Under the pieces are notes generated by a model, which was not told the DNA's origin, did not search any database, and saw only the letters and a list, made by a program, of their open reading frames with translations. Positions 1 through 9,098 of a DNA stretch of 64,000 bases are shown here, piece after piece (position 1 is the first letter of the stretch; each line of letters opens with the position of its first letter). Source of the stretch: Bacillota bacterium (GTDB taxonomy: Bacteria > Bacillota > SHA-98 > Ch115); the NCBI GenBank assembly GCA_013178415.1, contig JABLXA010000014.1:1-64000 (forward strand), in the 5' to 3' direction. A program made the translations under genes and the position numbers.

Positions 1-149
1 GGTGGAGATAATGTAGTCGCCACATATATTTCTCGGTTTTTATCATCCAAGAAGAAGGATTTTGAGCCTCCCTGTAGAAATAGATCATCAACAACTTAAT
101 CAATCAGTTTTACAATCACTTTATAGCTTCTTTTACAGATAAATTTAGA

Positions 150-179
150 TTGAACGAGCCGAGTTTTCGAGTTTACTAT
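150..179 (+). promoter_or_regulatory. Candidate sigma-A promoter of the sugar locus
   Basis: TTGAAC and TACTAT hexamers are separated by 18 bases and end about 35 bases before the ATG of the ROK gene. The rest of the left edge is AT-rich, and no gene was seen in it. The match to consensus is partial. Confidence 0.4.
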
Positions 180-213
180 TATTGCGATAGAGCAAGCGAT
201 TGATGGGTGATTT

Positions 214-1434
214 ATGCGATCTAGAATCTTCGGAGGTAATTCCATTAACGTCGGCATCTATAACCGAAACCTAGTCTTTGAGGTAATAAGATCCAGGGGG
301 CCGATCAGCCGGGCAGAGATAGCTAGGGCTACGAATCTTACTACCGCCGCCATCACGAATATAGTCAGAGCATTGGTAGCGGATGGCTTCGTTGAGGAAA
401 TCGGACCGGGGGAGTCTTCAGGTGGGAGAAAGCCGGGATTGTTACAGGTCAGAAAGGGTTCTCGCTATTCCCTGGCTGCAGACCTGGCGGGAACGAATCT
501 CTCTGTGGCTCTTACGACCATAACTGGCGAAATCGTTGCTCGGGTGGAAAAGAATATGCCGGCCGACAGCGGGCAAGCGGTCGACGCGCTCATAGAGGCT
601 ATTGGAGAACTCAGGAAGGCAAATGGGGTGGATCCTGCAAAAATAGTAGGTATAGGCGTGACCACTCCCGGCCTTATTGATAGAGCAACAGGCACTGTCA
701 TCAAGTCAGTTCGTCTTGGCTGGTATGGAGTTCCGCTCAAAGCCATTCTTGAAAATGCGCTTGACTTTCCCGTTTTCATTGGGAAGGATACAGAGTCCGC
801 TATCCTTGGAGAACAGTGGTATGGGATAGGCAGAGGAGTGGATAATCTCATTTACGTGTGGGTCGGGACTGGTATAGCAATCGGGATTCTGCTCAATGGT
901 CAGGTCTATACGGGTTCTACTGGGATGGCAGGTGAGTTTGGACATACTAGCATTCAGGCCGACGGGACCAGGTGCCGCTGCGGTAACGAGGGATGCCTCG
1001 AGGGACTGGCAGGACTCGAGGCGATTTCAGAACGCGCCAAGGGGGCTCTGATGCAGGGGGCAAGGAGTTCAATCCCTGGAATGACTCTTGATCCTAACAT
1101 TGGTTCTCCGGCGCGGATTGCGCCTATGTCGGTCCTGGATGCTGCAGCGGCTGGTGATCCCGTCGCAATAGAAATTGTCGAGGATGCCGGTCGCAAACTC
1201 GGGATCGGGGTTGCCAACTTGATAAACATATTCAATCCGCAGGTGATATTGATTGGCGGCCAGATCAGGCCAAAAGATGAGAGGTTTATTGCCGAGGTCA
1301 AGAGGGTGGCCAAGCAACGCGCCCTTGCTGAGATCGCAAGCGCTGTTACTATCGACGTATCGCATCTCGGCCGAGACGCTGGACTTATGGGTGGAACCGC
1401 ATTGGTCTGGAGAAATCTGTTTGGAACTGCATAG
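214..1434 (+). CDS. ROK family transcriptional regulator
   Basis: This is a sugar-responsive repressor of the NagC/XylR type, 406 residues, the usual size. A winged helix-turn-helix fills about residues 18-75 (SRAEIARATNLTTAAITNIV region). A ROK sugar-kinase fold follows, with a phosphate-loop variant DLAGTN at 90-95. The zinc signature CRCGNEGCLE is at 254-263, after the GEFGH ligand motif. The ROK fold binds a sugar or sugar phosphate and alters DNA binding. It is the first gene of a co-directional run of isomerases, dehydrogenases and a transporter, so it is the likely regulator of that locus. The ATG has only a weak upstream ribosome site. A glucokinase role is unlikely because of the N-terminal DNA-binding domain. 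Confidence 0.9.
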   Translation: MRSRIFGGNSINVGIYNRNLVFEVIRSRGPISRAEIARATNLTTAAITNIVRALVADGFVEEIGPGESSGGRKPGLLQVRKGSRYSLAADLAGTNLSVALTTITGEIVARVEKNMPADSGQAVDALIEAIGELRKANGVDPAKIVGIGVTTPGLIDRATGTVIKSVRLGWYGVPLKAILENALDFPVFIGKDTESAILGEQWYGIGRGVDNLIYVWVGTGIAIGILLNGQVYTGSTGMAGEFGHTSIQADGTRCRCGNEGCLEGLAGLEAISERAKGALMQGARSSIPGMTLDPNIGSPARIAPMSVLDAAAAGDPVAIEIVEDAGRKLGIGVANLINIFNPQVILIGGQIRPKDERFIAEVKRVAKQRALAEIASAVTIDVSHLGRDAGLMGGTALVWRNLFGTA

Positions 1435-1555
1435 ACCGTCACGGCGATCTATGGCTGGCATCGTCATGTGGAGAAAATGGCAACGGTCCATTCCCATGGT
1501 ATCATGAAGACCTGGGGCCGATGGCGCACCAGGATTTAATAGGGAGGCGAGGTCT

Positions 1556-2404
1556 TTGAAAAAGGGCATAAATCAATGGTCATTTCCCGCTTCAACGAGT
1601 GTTTCCGATTGTCTGAGACTTGCGGAGAAGGCTGGCTTTGAAGGGCTTGAACTGTGTCTTGAGGAGAAAGGAGAATTCTCTCTCGATACCTCTCCAGAAT
1701 ATGTGTCGAAACTTGCGCAGGCTGCGCGTGATATTGGCATAGAGGTGCCATCTGTGGCTACAGGTCTTTATTGGAAGTACTCTCCTACATCCTCAGATCA
1801 AGCGGTGCGGGCAAAGGCCTTGGAGATCGCAAAGCGGCAAATAGAATTCGCGTCTATCCTTGGGGCTGACACGATCCTTTATGTTCCTGGAGCCGTGAAT
1901 GTGCCGTGGGACCCTTCATCAGAGATTGTCGAGTATGATGTAGCCTATAGCCGGGCTAAGGATATGCTTCTGGCGTTGACTGAGACCGCCGATCAATATG
2001 GCATCAACATTGGCGTAGAGAATGTGTGGAATAAATTCCTCCTCTCACCCCTGGAAATGTGTCAATTCATCGATGAGATCGGGCACCCGCGGGTGCAAGC
2101 ATATTTCGATGTAGGAAATGTCCTGGTTTCTGGATATCCGGAACACTGGATCAAGATCCTCAAAAATCGGATCAAGAAGGTGCATGTCAAGGATTTCAAA
2201 GTGGAAATCGGCAATATCACAGGTTTCACAAATCTGTTGCAGGGAGACGTAAACTGGCCCGGAGTGGTGGCAGCTCTCCAAGATGTTGGCTATGATGGAT
2301 ACCTCACCGCCGAGATATTGCCTCCCTACCGTTATTATCCGGAGAAGCTCATTTATGATGTATCTTCCAGCCTTGATGAAATCTTAGGAAGGGCGCGGAA
2401 GTAG
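1556..2404 (+). CDS. Sugar phosphate isomerase/epimerase-like TIM barrel protein
   Basis: The protein has 282 residues of the xylose-isomerase-like TIM-barrel family (AP_endonuc_2 fold). It starts at TTG, supported by AGGGAGGCGAGG just upstream. The metal-site strands are visible: GVENVWNKF (Glu ligand), AYFDVGN (Asp), VHVKDF (His) and LTAEILPP (Glu). Members isomerise or epimerise sugars; some act as keto-sugar or keto-glycoside lyases. Its place between a ROK regulator and a Gfo/Idh dehydrogenase suggests it works on the oxidised sugar made by the neighbours. The exact substrate cannot be read from sequence. 3-Dehydro-sugar or inosose-type isomerase are both possible. Confidence 0.85.
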   Translation: MKKGINQWSFPASTSVSDCLRLAEKAGFEGLELCLEEKGEFSLDTSPEYVSKLAQAARDIGIEVPSVATGLYWKYSPTSSDQAVRAKALEIAKRQIEFASILGADTILYVPGAVNVPWDPSSEIVEYDVAYSRAKDMLLALTETADQYGINIGVENVWNKFLLSPLEMCQFIDEIGHPRVQAYFDVGNVLVSGYPEHWIKILKNRIKKVHVKDFKVEIGNITGFTNLLQGDVNWPGVVAALQDVGYDGYLTAEILPPYRYYPEKLIYDVSSSLDEILGRARK

Positions 2405-2484
2405 CCGCCGTGGGAAAACTGACACAACAGGGAGATCGGCGTTGGATAATTGGCCATAGACGGCGATCCAGGAATGTATCCATG

Positions 2485-2512
2485 AAGATCCCCCGGGTAA
2501 GATCCCCCGGGT
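2485..2512. repeat. Perfect 14-bp tandem duplication
   Basis: AAGATCCCCCGGGT occurs twice in direct contact in the gap before the first Gfo/Idh gene. Each copy contains the palindrome CCCGGG. It could be a paired operator or simple slippage. Confidence 0.75.
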
Positions 2513-2562
2513 GCTTGAACGGGATTTGGTTATGAAGACAACTTGCGAAGGGATGACCTGCT

Positions 2563-3567
2563 ATGGTGAAGATTGGAATGCTTGGCGCTGGTTTCATAGG
2601 CAAAGTGCATGCACAGGCATATGCGAATATTCCTCAAGCCAAAGTCGTGGCTGTCTGCGATCTGAACGCGGATGAGGCGAAAAAGCTGGCCGAGAATTTC
2701 GGGGCCGACGTGAGCACTGACTGCTCAGAAGTAATTGGTAGGTCTGATGTGGATATAATCGATGTTTGCCTGCCTACATACCTTCATGCCCGCTACGCGG
2801 TCGAGGCTGCCAGGGCGGGAAAACATGTTTTCTGCGAGAAGCCTATGGCCTTCACGCTTGCAGAGGCTGATTCCATGATAGAGGCGGCTGAGAAGGCCGG
2901 GATCAGCATGATGATCGGCCAGGTCCTGCGTTTCTGGCCTGAATACGTTGCCATCAAGAAAGTCCTGGATAGCGGAGAGCTGGGTAAGTCCCTTGCTATC
3001 ACAGCTACACGCCTTGGAACTGCGCCAGTCTGGTCGTGGGATAGATGGATACTGGACCCTAACCGTGGTGGCGGAGCCGCCCTTGACCTACATATTCATG
3101 ATCTAGATTACGTCTCATGGGTCTGGGGAAAGCCAAATGGGGTAAGCGCCCGCGGTGTTAGATCAGTCGCCGGCGCATGGGATCACATTTTTACAACGTT
3201 AAGCTACGATGACGGGCGGGTAGCTCTTGTAGAAGGGACCTTTTTTGTGCCCCAGAATTTCCCGTTTACCATGGCACTAAGGGCGGTATGTGAGGAAGGG
3301 ACCGTGGAGTTCACATTCCGGGCGGGTGTCAACATTGAGGCCCGTGACAAGGTAGAGAACCCCGTTGTGGTCTACAAGAGGGATGGCACTATAGCTTATC
3401 CTGAAGTGGGTAGGGAAGATGCATATAAGGCCGAAATTGAGTATTTCGTGAATTGCGTTAATGAAGGCAGAAAACCAGAGATGTCAACTCCTAGGGATGC
3501 AAGGCAGTCTCTGGAGATCGCGCTTGCCGCAATAGAATCTGCTGGGAGAGGGGATGCGGGGATCTAA
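2563..3567 (+). CDS. Gfo/Idh/MocA family NAD(P)-dependent sugar dehydrogenase (1)
   Basis: This 334-residue oxidoreductase has the family layout. The N-terminal Rossmann fold has GAGFIGKVH at 9-17. The CEKPMA motif at 91-96 carries the catalytic-site lysine. In the C-terminal sheet domain, GGGAALDLHIHDLDY supplies the Asp/His active-site pair. Members oxidise hydroxyls of sugars, inositols or glycosides to ketones with NAD(P). The gene is the first of three paralogues in this locus, each next to a TIM-barrel protein or the transporter. The ATG follows GAAGGGATGACC. Substrate is unknown; inositol 2-dehydrogenase-like or 3-keto-glycoside forming are the best guesses. Confidence 0.9.
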   Translation: MVKIGMLGAGFIGKVHAQAYANIPQAKVVAVCDLNADEAKKLAENFGADVSTDCSEVIGRSDVDIIDVCLPTYLHARYAVEAARAGKHVFCEKPMAFTLAEADSMIEAAEKAGISMMIGQVLRFWPEYVAIKKVLDSGELGKSLAITATRLGTAPVWSWDRWILDPNRGGGAALDLHIHDLDYVSWVWGKPNGVSARGVRSVAGAWDHIFTTLSYDDGRVALVEGTFFVPQNFPFTMALRAVCEEGTVEFTFRAGVNIEARDKVENPVVVYKRDGTIAYPEVGREDAYKAEIEYFVNCVNEGRKPEMSTPRDARQSLEIALAAIESAGRGDAGI

Positions 3568-3605
3568 TAGAGGGCTATTAGATTCCTTATGGGGGTGAAT
3601 TGGAT

Positions 3606-4391
3606 ATGAAGCTCGCCTGTCAGGAGAATCTCGTCCCTGGTAAGAGTCTCGAAGAGAAGTTATATCGCCTTGAGAAATATGGTTACGCAGGCATTGAGTT
3701 TTGGGGCGGCAACATCAAGTCCAGAGCCGAGGAGATAAGGCGGCTATGTGAGCAAAGCAAGGTGAAGCCAAGCACCATATGTGCGGGCTTTAGGGGCTCT
3801 CCCCTGGATGCAGACAAGGGGCAGAGGGACCTTGCGATGGCAGATATCAAGGAACTCCTGGAGGTAGCGGGTTACATTGGCGCCATCGGAGTGATAGTGG
3901 TGCCGATCTTTGGGCAGCCGAAGGTGCCCGACCTCTCTCCCTGGAAAACGGCGCGCGAGATCGAATTTGAGCTTCTAGTCAAACTGTTGAAAGATATCGC
4001 TCCACATGCGGAGAGAGCGAATTCCATTCTCCTGATTGAACCTCTTAACCGATATGAAACCCATTTCCTCCGGACACTTGAAGATGCCGTCTCAGTGGTG
4101 AAGGAAGTGGCGAGCCCCAGCGTTCAGATTATGGCTGACTTTTTCCATATGTCCATCGAGGAAGTGAATATAGCCAAGAGTATCGAGGCAGCGGGCCCAT
4201 ACATCCAGCATATACATCTCGCCGACAGCACGCGACTTCTGCCTGGATACGGACACACGGATTTCGAGGCAGGTTTTACTGCCCTCAAGAAGATAGGCTT
4301 CAGGAATTACATGGCGCTGGAATGCGGGGTGCCGGGCGACCCGGACCTGGAACTCCCTAAGTGCGCTGAATACCTCAGGAAATTCATATAG
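3606..4391 (+). CDS. Hydroxypyruvate isomerase/epimerase-like TIM barrel protein
   Basis: A second xylose-isomerase-like TIM-barrel protein, 261 residues from the ATG chosen here. A TTG six bases upstream is in frame but sits too close to the GGGGGTG ribosome site, which is well spaced for the ATG. Metal-ligand strands are visible as LLIEPLNRYE (Glu), MADFFHM (Asp), HIHLADS (His) and MALECGV (Glu). It is only distantly similar to the first TIM-barrel gene of the locus, so the two probably act on different intermediates. The gap to the following dehydrogenase is 14 bases, which implies one transcript. Confidence 0.88.
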   Translation: MKLACQENLVPGKSLEEKLYRLEKYGYAGIEFWGGNIKSRAEEIRRLCEQSKVKPSTICAGFRGSPLDADKGQRDLAMADIKELLEVAGYIGAIGVIVVPIFGQPKVPDLSPWKTAREIEFELLVKLLKDIAPHAERANSILLIEPLNRYETHFLRTLEDAVSVVKEVASPSVQIMADFFHMSIEEVNIAKSIEAAGPYIQHIHLADSTRLLPGYGHTDFEAGFTALKKIGFRNYMALECGVPGDPDLELPKCAEYLRKFI

Positions 4392-4405
4392 GGGGAGGAT
4401 CTGCC

Positions 4406-5374
4406 ATGTCTGTTAGAGTTGGTTTTATCGGGGTTGGGGGCATCTCAAAAGTCCATTTGGAGTATCTTGCAAAATCCCAGGATGCGAAGATAGTGGCTGT
4501 GTCGGACATTGCCGAAGAAAAGGCCAGACAGGTGGGCGCGACCTATGGAGCTTCTGCCTATGTGAACTATGAAGAAATGCTTGATAAAGAAGATCTTGAT
4601 GCTGTATATATCTCTCTCCCGCCTTTCGCGCATGGAAAACCCGAGCTCAAAGCCGCAGAGCACGGCCTGCACCTATTCATCGAAAAGCCGATAGCTACCA
4701 ACATCGATACAGCAAAAGAGATCTTGAAGGTGATTGCGGAAAAGCGACTCATAAGCTCTGTCGGATATCAGTGGAGATATCTTGATACGGTGGGCAAGGC
4801 AAGAGAGCTTCTCTCAGGTAGGACTGTGGGGATGGTGCTAGGTTACTGGATGGGCGGATTGCCAGGAGTCGCCTGGTGGAGAGTGATGGAGCAGTCCGGC
4901 GGCCAGTTTGTGGAGCAGACCACTCATATAGTTGATCTCGCAAGATACACAGCTGGAAATGTGAAAAGAGTCTTTGCGTCATATGCCTTAAGAAGCCTGC
5001 AGGATGTGCCCAATTTGAATGTTCCTGATGTTGGCACGGTGACCCTTGAGTTTGAAAATGGCGCTATAGGGACCATTTCCAATACCTGTATGCTTTCTCA
5101 AGGATATAATGTTGGGCTCAATGTAGTGACACGAGATCTTGTGCTGGAGATGACCGGATCCAGCCTTAAACGCATTGAGCCGTATCACACGGAAGAATTC
5201 CGGACAAGGGTGAATCCCTACAACCTAGAAGATCAGTCATTCATCGATGCGGTGAAGACAGGAGATACGTCGAAGATCAGATCTACGTATGCTGATGCTT
5301 TTGAAACCCACAGGGTGACCATGGCAGCGAATGAGTCTGCACGGTTAGGGAAGCCTGTGGATCTAATTGAATAA
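4406..5374 (+). CDS. Gfo/Idh/MocA family dehydrogenase (2)
   Basis: A 322-residue paralogue of the preceding dehydrogenase. GVGGISKVH forms the dinucleotide-binding turn near residue 9. IEKPIA carries the catalytic lysine near residue 94. The SGGQFVEQTTHIVDLARY stretch supplies the active-site His/Asp. The start has GGGGGAGGAT upstream. The second domain is the usual alpha/beta sheet for substrate binding. It lies 14 bases after the TIM-barrel gene and 42 bases before the third paralogue, so the three dehydrogenases are probably co-transcribed. Substrate not known. Confidence 0.9.
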   Translation: MSVRVGFIGVGGISKVHLEYLAKSQDAKIVAVSDIAEEKARQVGATYGASAYVNYEEMLDKEDLDAVYISLPPFAHGKPELKAAEHGLHLFIEKPIATNIDTAKEILKVIAEKRLISSVGYQWRYLDTVGKARELLSGRTVGMVLGYWMGGLPGVAWWRVMEQSGGQFVEQTTHIVDLARYTAGNVKRVFASYALRSLQDVPNLNVPDVGTVTLEFENGAIGTISNTCMLSQGYNVGLNVVTRDLVLEMTGSSLKRIEPYHTEEFRTRVNPYNLEDQSFIDAVKTGDTSKIRSTYADAFETHRVTMAANESARLGKPVDLIE

Positions 5375-5416
5375 ATTCCCCGCGGCGGTGGGGCGAGTAT
5401 TAGGAGGCATGAAAGC

Positions 5417-6565
5417 ATGGAGCAATTGCGAATTGGAGTAATAGGGGTCAGTGGTCGTGGTCGCTTGGCTGATCATTGGCACAATCCAGGCGGAAGATCT
5501 GTTGTAGTGGCGGGTGCAGACATTAACGAAAAGTACTTGAAGGAATTCAAGGAGCGCTACGGAGATTCGGTTTTTGTGACGACTGATTATCGCCGGCTTC
5601 TTGAAAGACCTGATGTGGATGCAGTACTCGTCTCATCGCCGGATTTCTGTCATGAGGAGCATGCGGTGGCCGCGCTTGAGGCTGGTAAGCATGTCTATTG
5701 CGAGAAACCCCTTGCAATTACAGTGGAGGGCTGCGATCGAATCCTCAAGGCCTGGCGAGCCTCCGGAAGGAAGCTCATGGTAGGATTTAACATGCGATAT
5801 ATGAATATGTTCCGAACGATGAAAGAAATCGTTGATTCAGGGGCGATCGGGGAGATCAAGGCCGTATGGGTCCGTCATTTTGTGGGGCATGGCGGGGACT
5901 TCTACTATCACGATTGGCACGCCATGCGCCGCAATACTACTTCGCTTCTCCTCCAGAAAGGTTCTCATGACATAGATATCATACACTGGATCTCTGGTGC
6001 GTACGGCAAGCGGGTTGCAGCCTTTGGCGGCCTTGATTTCTTTGGTGGAGATAAGCCCAATGACCTGGTGTGCCCCACTTGCCCCGAGCGGCGTACCTGC
6101 CCGGATCCGGCCAGGGCCGACACTCGTATTCAATGTGCTTTCCGCAAGGAAGTGGATGTAGAAGATAATAATGTGGTCATCATGGAGCTGGAAAATGGGA
6201 TAAAGGCTTCGTATCTCCAGTGCCATTTCACGCCAGATTACCACCGCAACTATACCTTCATCGGGACAGAAGGAAGGATCGAGAATTCCGAACCCGAAGG
6301 CAAGGTCTGGGTGAAGACCAGGGATTCGCATGACTGGAAGGCCCTTGCCAATCGCACCTATGAGGTCAAACCCGCTGTCGGAGGCCATGGCGGCGGTGAT
6401 CCTGTCGCCTGTGAGGATTTCCTGGATATGATTCTGGAAGGCAAAGAGCCTGTAGCAACGCCAATCGCTGGGAGAATGAGCGTTGCTGTAGGGTGCGCTG
6501 CCGCCGAATCGATGCGCTCAGGCGGCAAGGTGGTTGAGGTGGCTCCGCTGCCTGATCTAGGTTAG
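5417..6565 (+). CDS. Gfo/Idh/MocA family dehydrogenase (3) with a four-cysteine insert
   Basis: This is a longer paralogue (382 residues). The Rossmann turn GVSGRGR is at 8-14 and YCEKPLA at 94-100. The substrate-domain HDIDIIHW stretch is at 184-191. Unlike its two neighbours it has cysteines at 219, 222, 228 and 240 (CPTCPERRTC and a later Cys) in a loop. They are spaced like a structural zinc or possibly Fe-S site. Related long Gfo/Idh proteins with such a cysteine loop exist; their metal content is not something I can state. It starts at ATG after AGGAGGCATGAAAGC. The transporter genes follow after 129 bases. Confidence 0.88.
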   Translation: MEQLRIGVIGVSGRGRLADHWHNPGGRSVVVAGADINEKYLKEFKERYGDSVFVTTDYRRLLERPDVDAVLVSSPDFCHEEHAVAALEAGKHVYCEKPLAITVEGCDRILKAWRASGRKLMVGFNMRYMNMFRTMKEIVDSGAIGEIKAVWVRHFVGHGGDFYYHDWHAMRRNTTSLLLQKGSHDIDIIHWISGAYGKRVAAFGGLDFFGGDKPNDLVCPTCPERRTCPDPARADTRIQCAFRKEVDVEDNNVVIMELENGIKASYLQCHFTPDYHRNYTFIGTEGRIENSEPEGKVWVKTRDSHDWKALANRTYEVKPAVGGHGGGDPVACEDFLDMILEGKEPVATPIAGRMSVAVGCAAAESMRSGGKVVEVAPLPDLG

Positions 6566-6577
6566 AAGTTGCAGATT

Positions 6578-6663
6578 CCGGTCGCCTCGTCTTTACCTGG
6601 TACGCTCTAATCGGATACTAGATGACCGCTGGGATGCAAGGAAATTCGTCTGGAGGCGACCGG
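6578..6663. repeat. 11-bp inverted repeat in the dehydrogenase-transporter gap
   Basis: CCGGTCGCCTC (6578-6588) and its exact reverse complement GAGGCGACCGG (6653-6663) flank 64 bases directly before the first permease gene. It could fold in RNA as a long hairpin sequestering the region, or be a DNA looping site. Confidence 0.6.
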
Positions 6664-6694
6664 TGTCCATATCGCACCATCGGGGGTGATCAAC

Positions 6695-7591
6695 GTGGCA
6701 CGGAAGTATTCTTTGCAGAAAAATAAAAGGTTTTTAGGATATGCGTTTACTTCGCCTTGGATCTTGGGGTTCCTTATGTTCACTTTATATCCTTTTGCGG
6801 CATCGATCTATTATAGTCTCACGGACTATAGTGTCTTGAATGCCCCAGAGTTTGTAGGAGTCGGAAATTATGTGACCCTCTTTAGTAAAGACCCTTTGTT
6901 TTGGAAGTCGCTTTATAATACTCTGTACTATGCAGTTATCTCCCTGCCACTACAAATATTAGTTGCGCTGGGACTAGCTACTTTACTGAACCAGCGAGTT
7001 AGGGGACTGGCAGTTTTCAGAACCATTTTCTACCTTCCTTCTATAGTGCCGATTGTTGGCGCCTCAATTGTATGGATGTGGCTTCTAAATCCACAATATG
7101 GCATTATCAATGGAATTCTCTATGCTCTCGGTATCAACGGTCCTGGGTGGATCACCGACCCCGTCTGGTCTAAACCCTCACTGATCATAATGAGCCTGTG
7201 GGGCGTAGGAGGATCCATGATAATATACCTTGCCGCCTTGCAGGATGTACCTGTCCAATTATATGAGGCCTCGGAACTAGATGGGGCAAGCCCTTTGCAT
7301 AAGTTCAGGCATGTTACACTGCCAATGATTTCTCCAGCAATATTCTTCCAATTAGTGATGGGGTTGATCGGGGCTCTTCAATATTTCACTCAGGCTTATG
7401 TAATGACTCAGGGCGGCCCTGCTGACTCGACACTTTTCTATTCACTATATCTATATAACAATGCTTTCCGGTACTTCAAAATGGGGTATGCCTCTGCCAT
7501 GGCATGGATTTTGTTTATTATCATCTTGGTGTTGACTCTCTTGGTGTTCAGGACTTCGCGCAGCTGGGTTTATTACGCTGGTGGGAGGTGA
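6695..7591 (+). CDS. Sugar ABC transporter permease, MalF/UgpA type
   Basis: An integral membrane permease with six predicted helices; the first helix is near residues 15-35. The cytoplasmic EAA loop is EASELDGASPLHKFRHVTLP, which docks the ATPase. The GTG at 6695 is preferred because GGGGGTGAT lies about five bases before it; an in-frame GTG at 6686 overlaps that site. With the binding protein and second permease downstream it forms a CUT1-type importer for oligosaccharides, polyols or glycerol phosphate. No ATP-binding gene occurs in this locus, so a shared MsmX/UgpC-type ATPase elsewhere is expected. Confidence 0.9.
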   Translation: MARKYSLQKNKRFLGYAFTSPWILGFLMFTLYPFAASIYYSLTDYSVLNAPEFVGVGNYVTLFSKDPLFWKSLYNTLYYAVISLPLQILVALGLATLLNQRVRGLAVFRTIFYLPSIVPIVGASIVWMWLLNPQYGIINGILYALGINGPGWITDPVWSKPSLIIMSLWGVGGSMIIYLAALQDVPVQLYEASELDGASPLHKFRHVTLPMISPAIFFQLVMGLIGALQYFTQAYVMTQGGPADSTLFYSLYLYNNAFRYFKMGYASAMAWILFIIILVLTLLVFRTSRSWVYYAGGR

Positions 7592-7739
7592 TAAGCAGGG
7601 GGAATGGGTTAGAAGTATGGATTTGGTCGGCGCGTACCAAACTAGAGTAGTCTTTGGATGCTCTCTATTTAGCGGAATTCGCGGTTTGGCGGTATCTATT
7701 GATCCCTTCCAAAACAACAAATGCAGAGGTGAGAAATAA

Positions 7740-9029
7740 ATGAGAAAGACTGTAATTTATGCCCTAGTGATCCTTGCCTGTATCTCATCTGTATGGAGTT
7801 CAGCCTATGCTGCCACGAAACCTGTGGAAGTTACATTATGGCATGGATGGACTGGGGACTGGACCAAAGTTATTGATGATATAGTGAAGATGTTTAACGA
7901 TTCTCATCCTGGTATCAAAGTCAAACCCCTAGTTGTTCCATACGGTGAGAGGGATACCAAACTTATGGCAGCAATTGCAGCCGGCAATCCGCCAGATATC
8001 ATCTACACAATGGGCAACACTGCCTCTTATGCTGCGCGTGGTGCAATGATACCGATCGACGAGCTCATGACTCCGCAAGAGCTGGCAGACTATAAGCGCT
8101 ATCAATGGCCCATGTGGCAGGCAAATGTATACAAAGGACATCTATGGACATTCCACGGATTTATTGATGTTATGGCCCTATACTATAACAAAGGCCATTT
8201 CAAACAGGCAGGTCTCGATCCCAATGAGCCGCCCAAGGATATTGCTACATTAGATAGTTATGCTGAGAAGCTTACTGTCCATGATAGCAGGGGAAATATC
8301 ACGAGATTAGGTTTTCTGCCCGAGAATCTGCTCTGGTGGGGAGCAGTATTTGGAGGCGACTGGTTTAAGGAAGGCAAGGTAACGGCAAATGATCCGGAAA
8401 TCATAAAGGCTGGAGAATGGTTTGCATCTTATTCCAAGAAATATGATGTCAAAAAGTTGACAGCCTTCCAAGGAGGTCTTGCCGAGGAAAGGGCAAGGGC
8501 TTTGGATCCCTTTATTTCGGGGAAGTATTCGATGCAGTTGATGGGGCAGTGGAAAATTCTGGACATAGCAAAGTATGCTCCTAAGGATTTCGATTACGGG
8601 ATTGTTCCTTTGCCTACTCCCCCAGGCGGAAGAAAGAACGCTATAATAGTGCCTTCCGGTTACGGGCTCATTCCAAAGGGTGCCAAACATCCTAAGGAGG
8701 CTCTCCAATATCTCCTATACTGGGTAGGTAAAGGGTACGAGGAAGACCGCGCAAAGATAATGACGATGGGCGGGTGGATGCCTCTTGCCGATGGCCCATG
8801 GCAGGCCAGGGCGGCGCAGGACTATATGAAGCAGTATCCTCATTTCAAGGTATTTGTAGACCTTCTACGAAACGGACAGGTTGTATCCTTTGCCAGTCCT
8901 GTGGAATTGTTCTATAGTGACAGACTTACGCAAGCAGAAGATCGGATTAGACTTCTCCAGGAAACTCCGAAACAGTCACTGGATAGAGTCACTAAAGAGG
9001 TTCAGGCGGAACTTGATAAGATCAAATGA
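7740..9029 (+). CDS. Extracellular sugar-binding protein of the ABC importer
   Basis: A 429-residue family-1 solute-binding protein. Residues 1-25 are a signal peptide ending AYA, with a likely signal peptidase I cut before ATKPVEV. The mature start VTLWHGW is typical of the family. The C-terminal half carries the usual Trp/Tyr-rich ligand-cleft segments. There is no good lipobox, so it may be periplasmic or wall-associated rather than a lipoprotein. It captures sugar for the flanking permeases. A strong stem-loop follows the stop codon. Ligand unknown. Confidence 0.9.
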   Translation: MRKTVIYALVILACISSVWSSAYAATKPVEVTLWHGWTGDWTKVIDDIVKMFNDSHPGIKVKPLVVPYGERDTKLMAAIAAGNPPDIIYTMGNTASYAARGAMIPIDELMTPQELADYKRYQWPMWQANVYKGHLWTFHGFIDVMALYYNKGHFKQAGLDPNEPPKDIATLDSYAEKLTVHDSRGNITRLGFLPENLLWWGAVFGGDWFKEGKVTANDPEIIKAGEWFASYSKKYDVKKLTAFQGGLAEERARALDPFISGKYSMQLMGQWKILDIAKYAPKDFDYGIVPLPTPPGGRKNAIIVPSGYGLIPKGAKHPKEALQYLLYWVGKGYEEDRAKIMTMGGWMPLADGPWQARAAQDYMKQYPHFKVFVDLLRNGQVVSFASPVELFYSDRLTQAEDRIRLLQETPKQSLDRVTKEVQAELDKIK

Positions 9030-9043
9030 AGAGCCGGGGTCAG

Positions 9044-9069
9044 GGGCCTGCGGATGCGCCCGCAGGCCC
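9044..9069 (+). other. Intercistronic stem-loop after the binding-protein gene
   Basis: GGGCCTGCGG, a 6-base loop, and CCGCAGGCCC form a perfect 10-bp stem 15 bases after the stop. No T-run follows, so it is more likely an mRNA 3' stabiliser or partial terminator than a full terminator. Confidence 0.7.
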
Positions 9070-9098
9070 TCTCCTGATTAGATAGGGGGGATCTTAGA

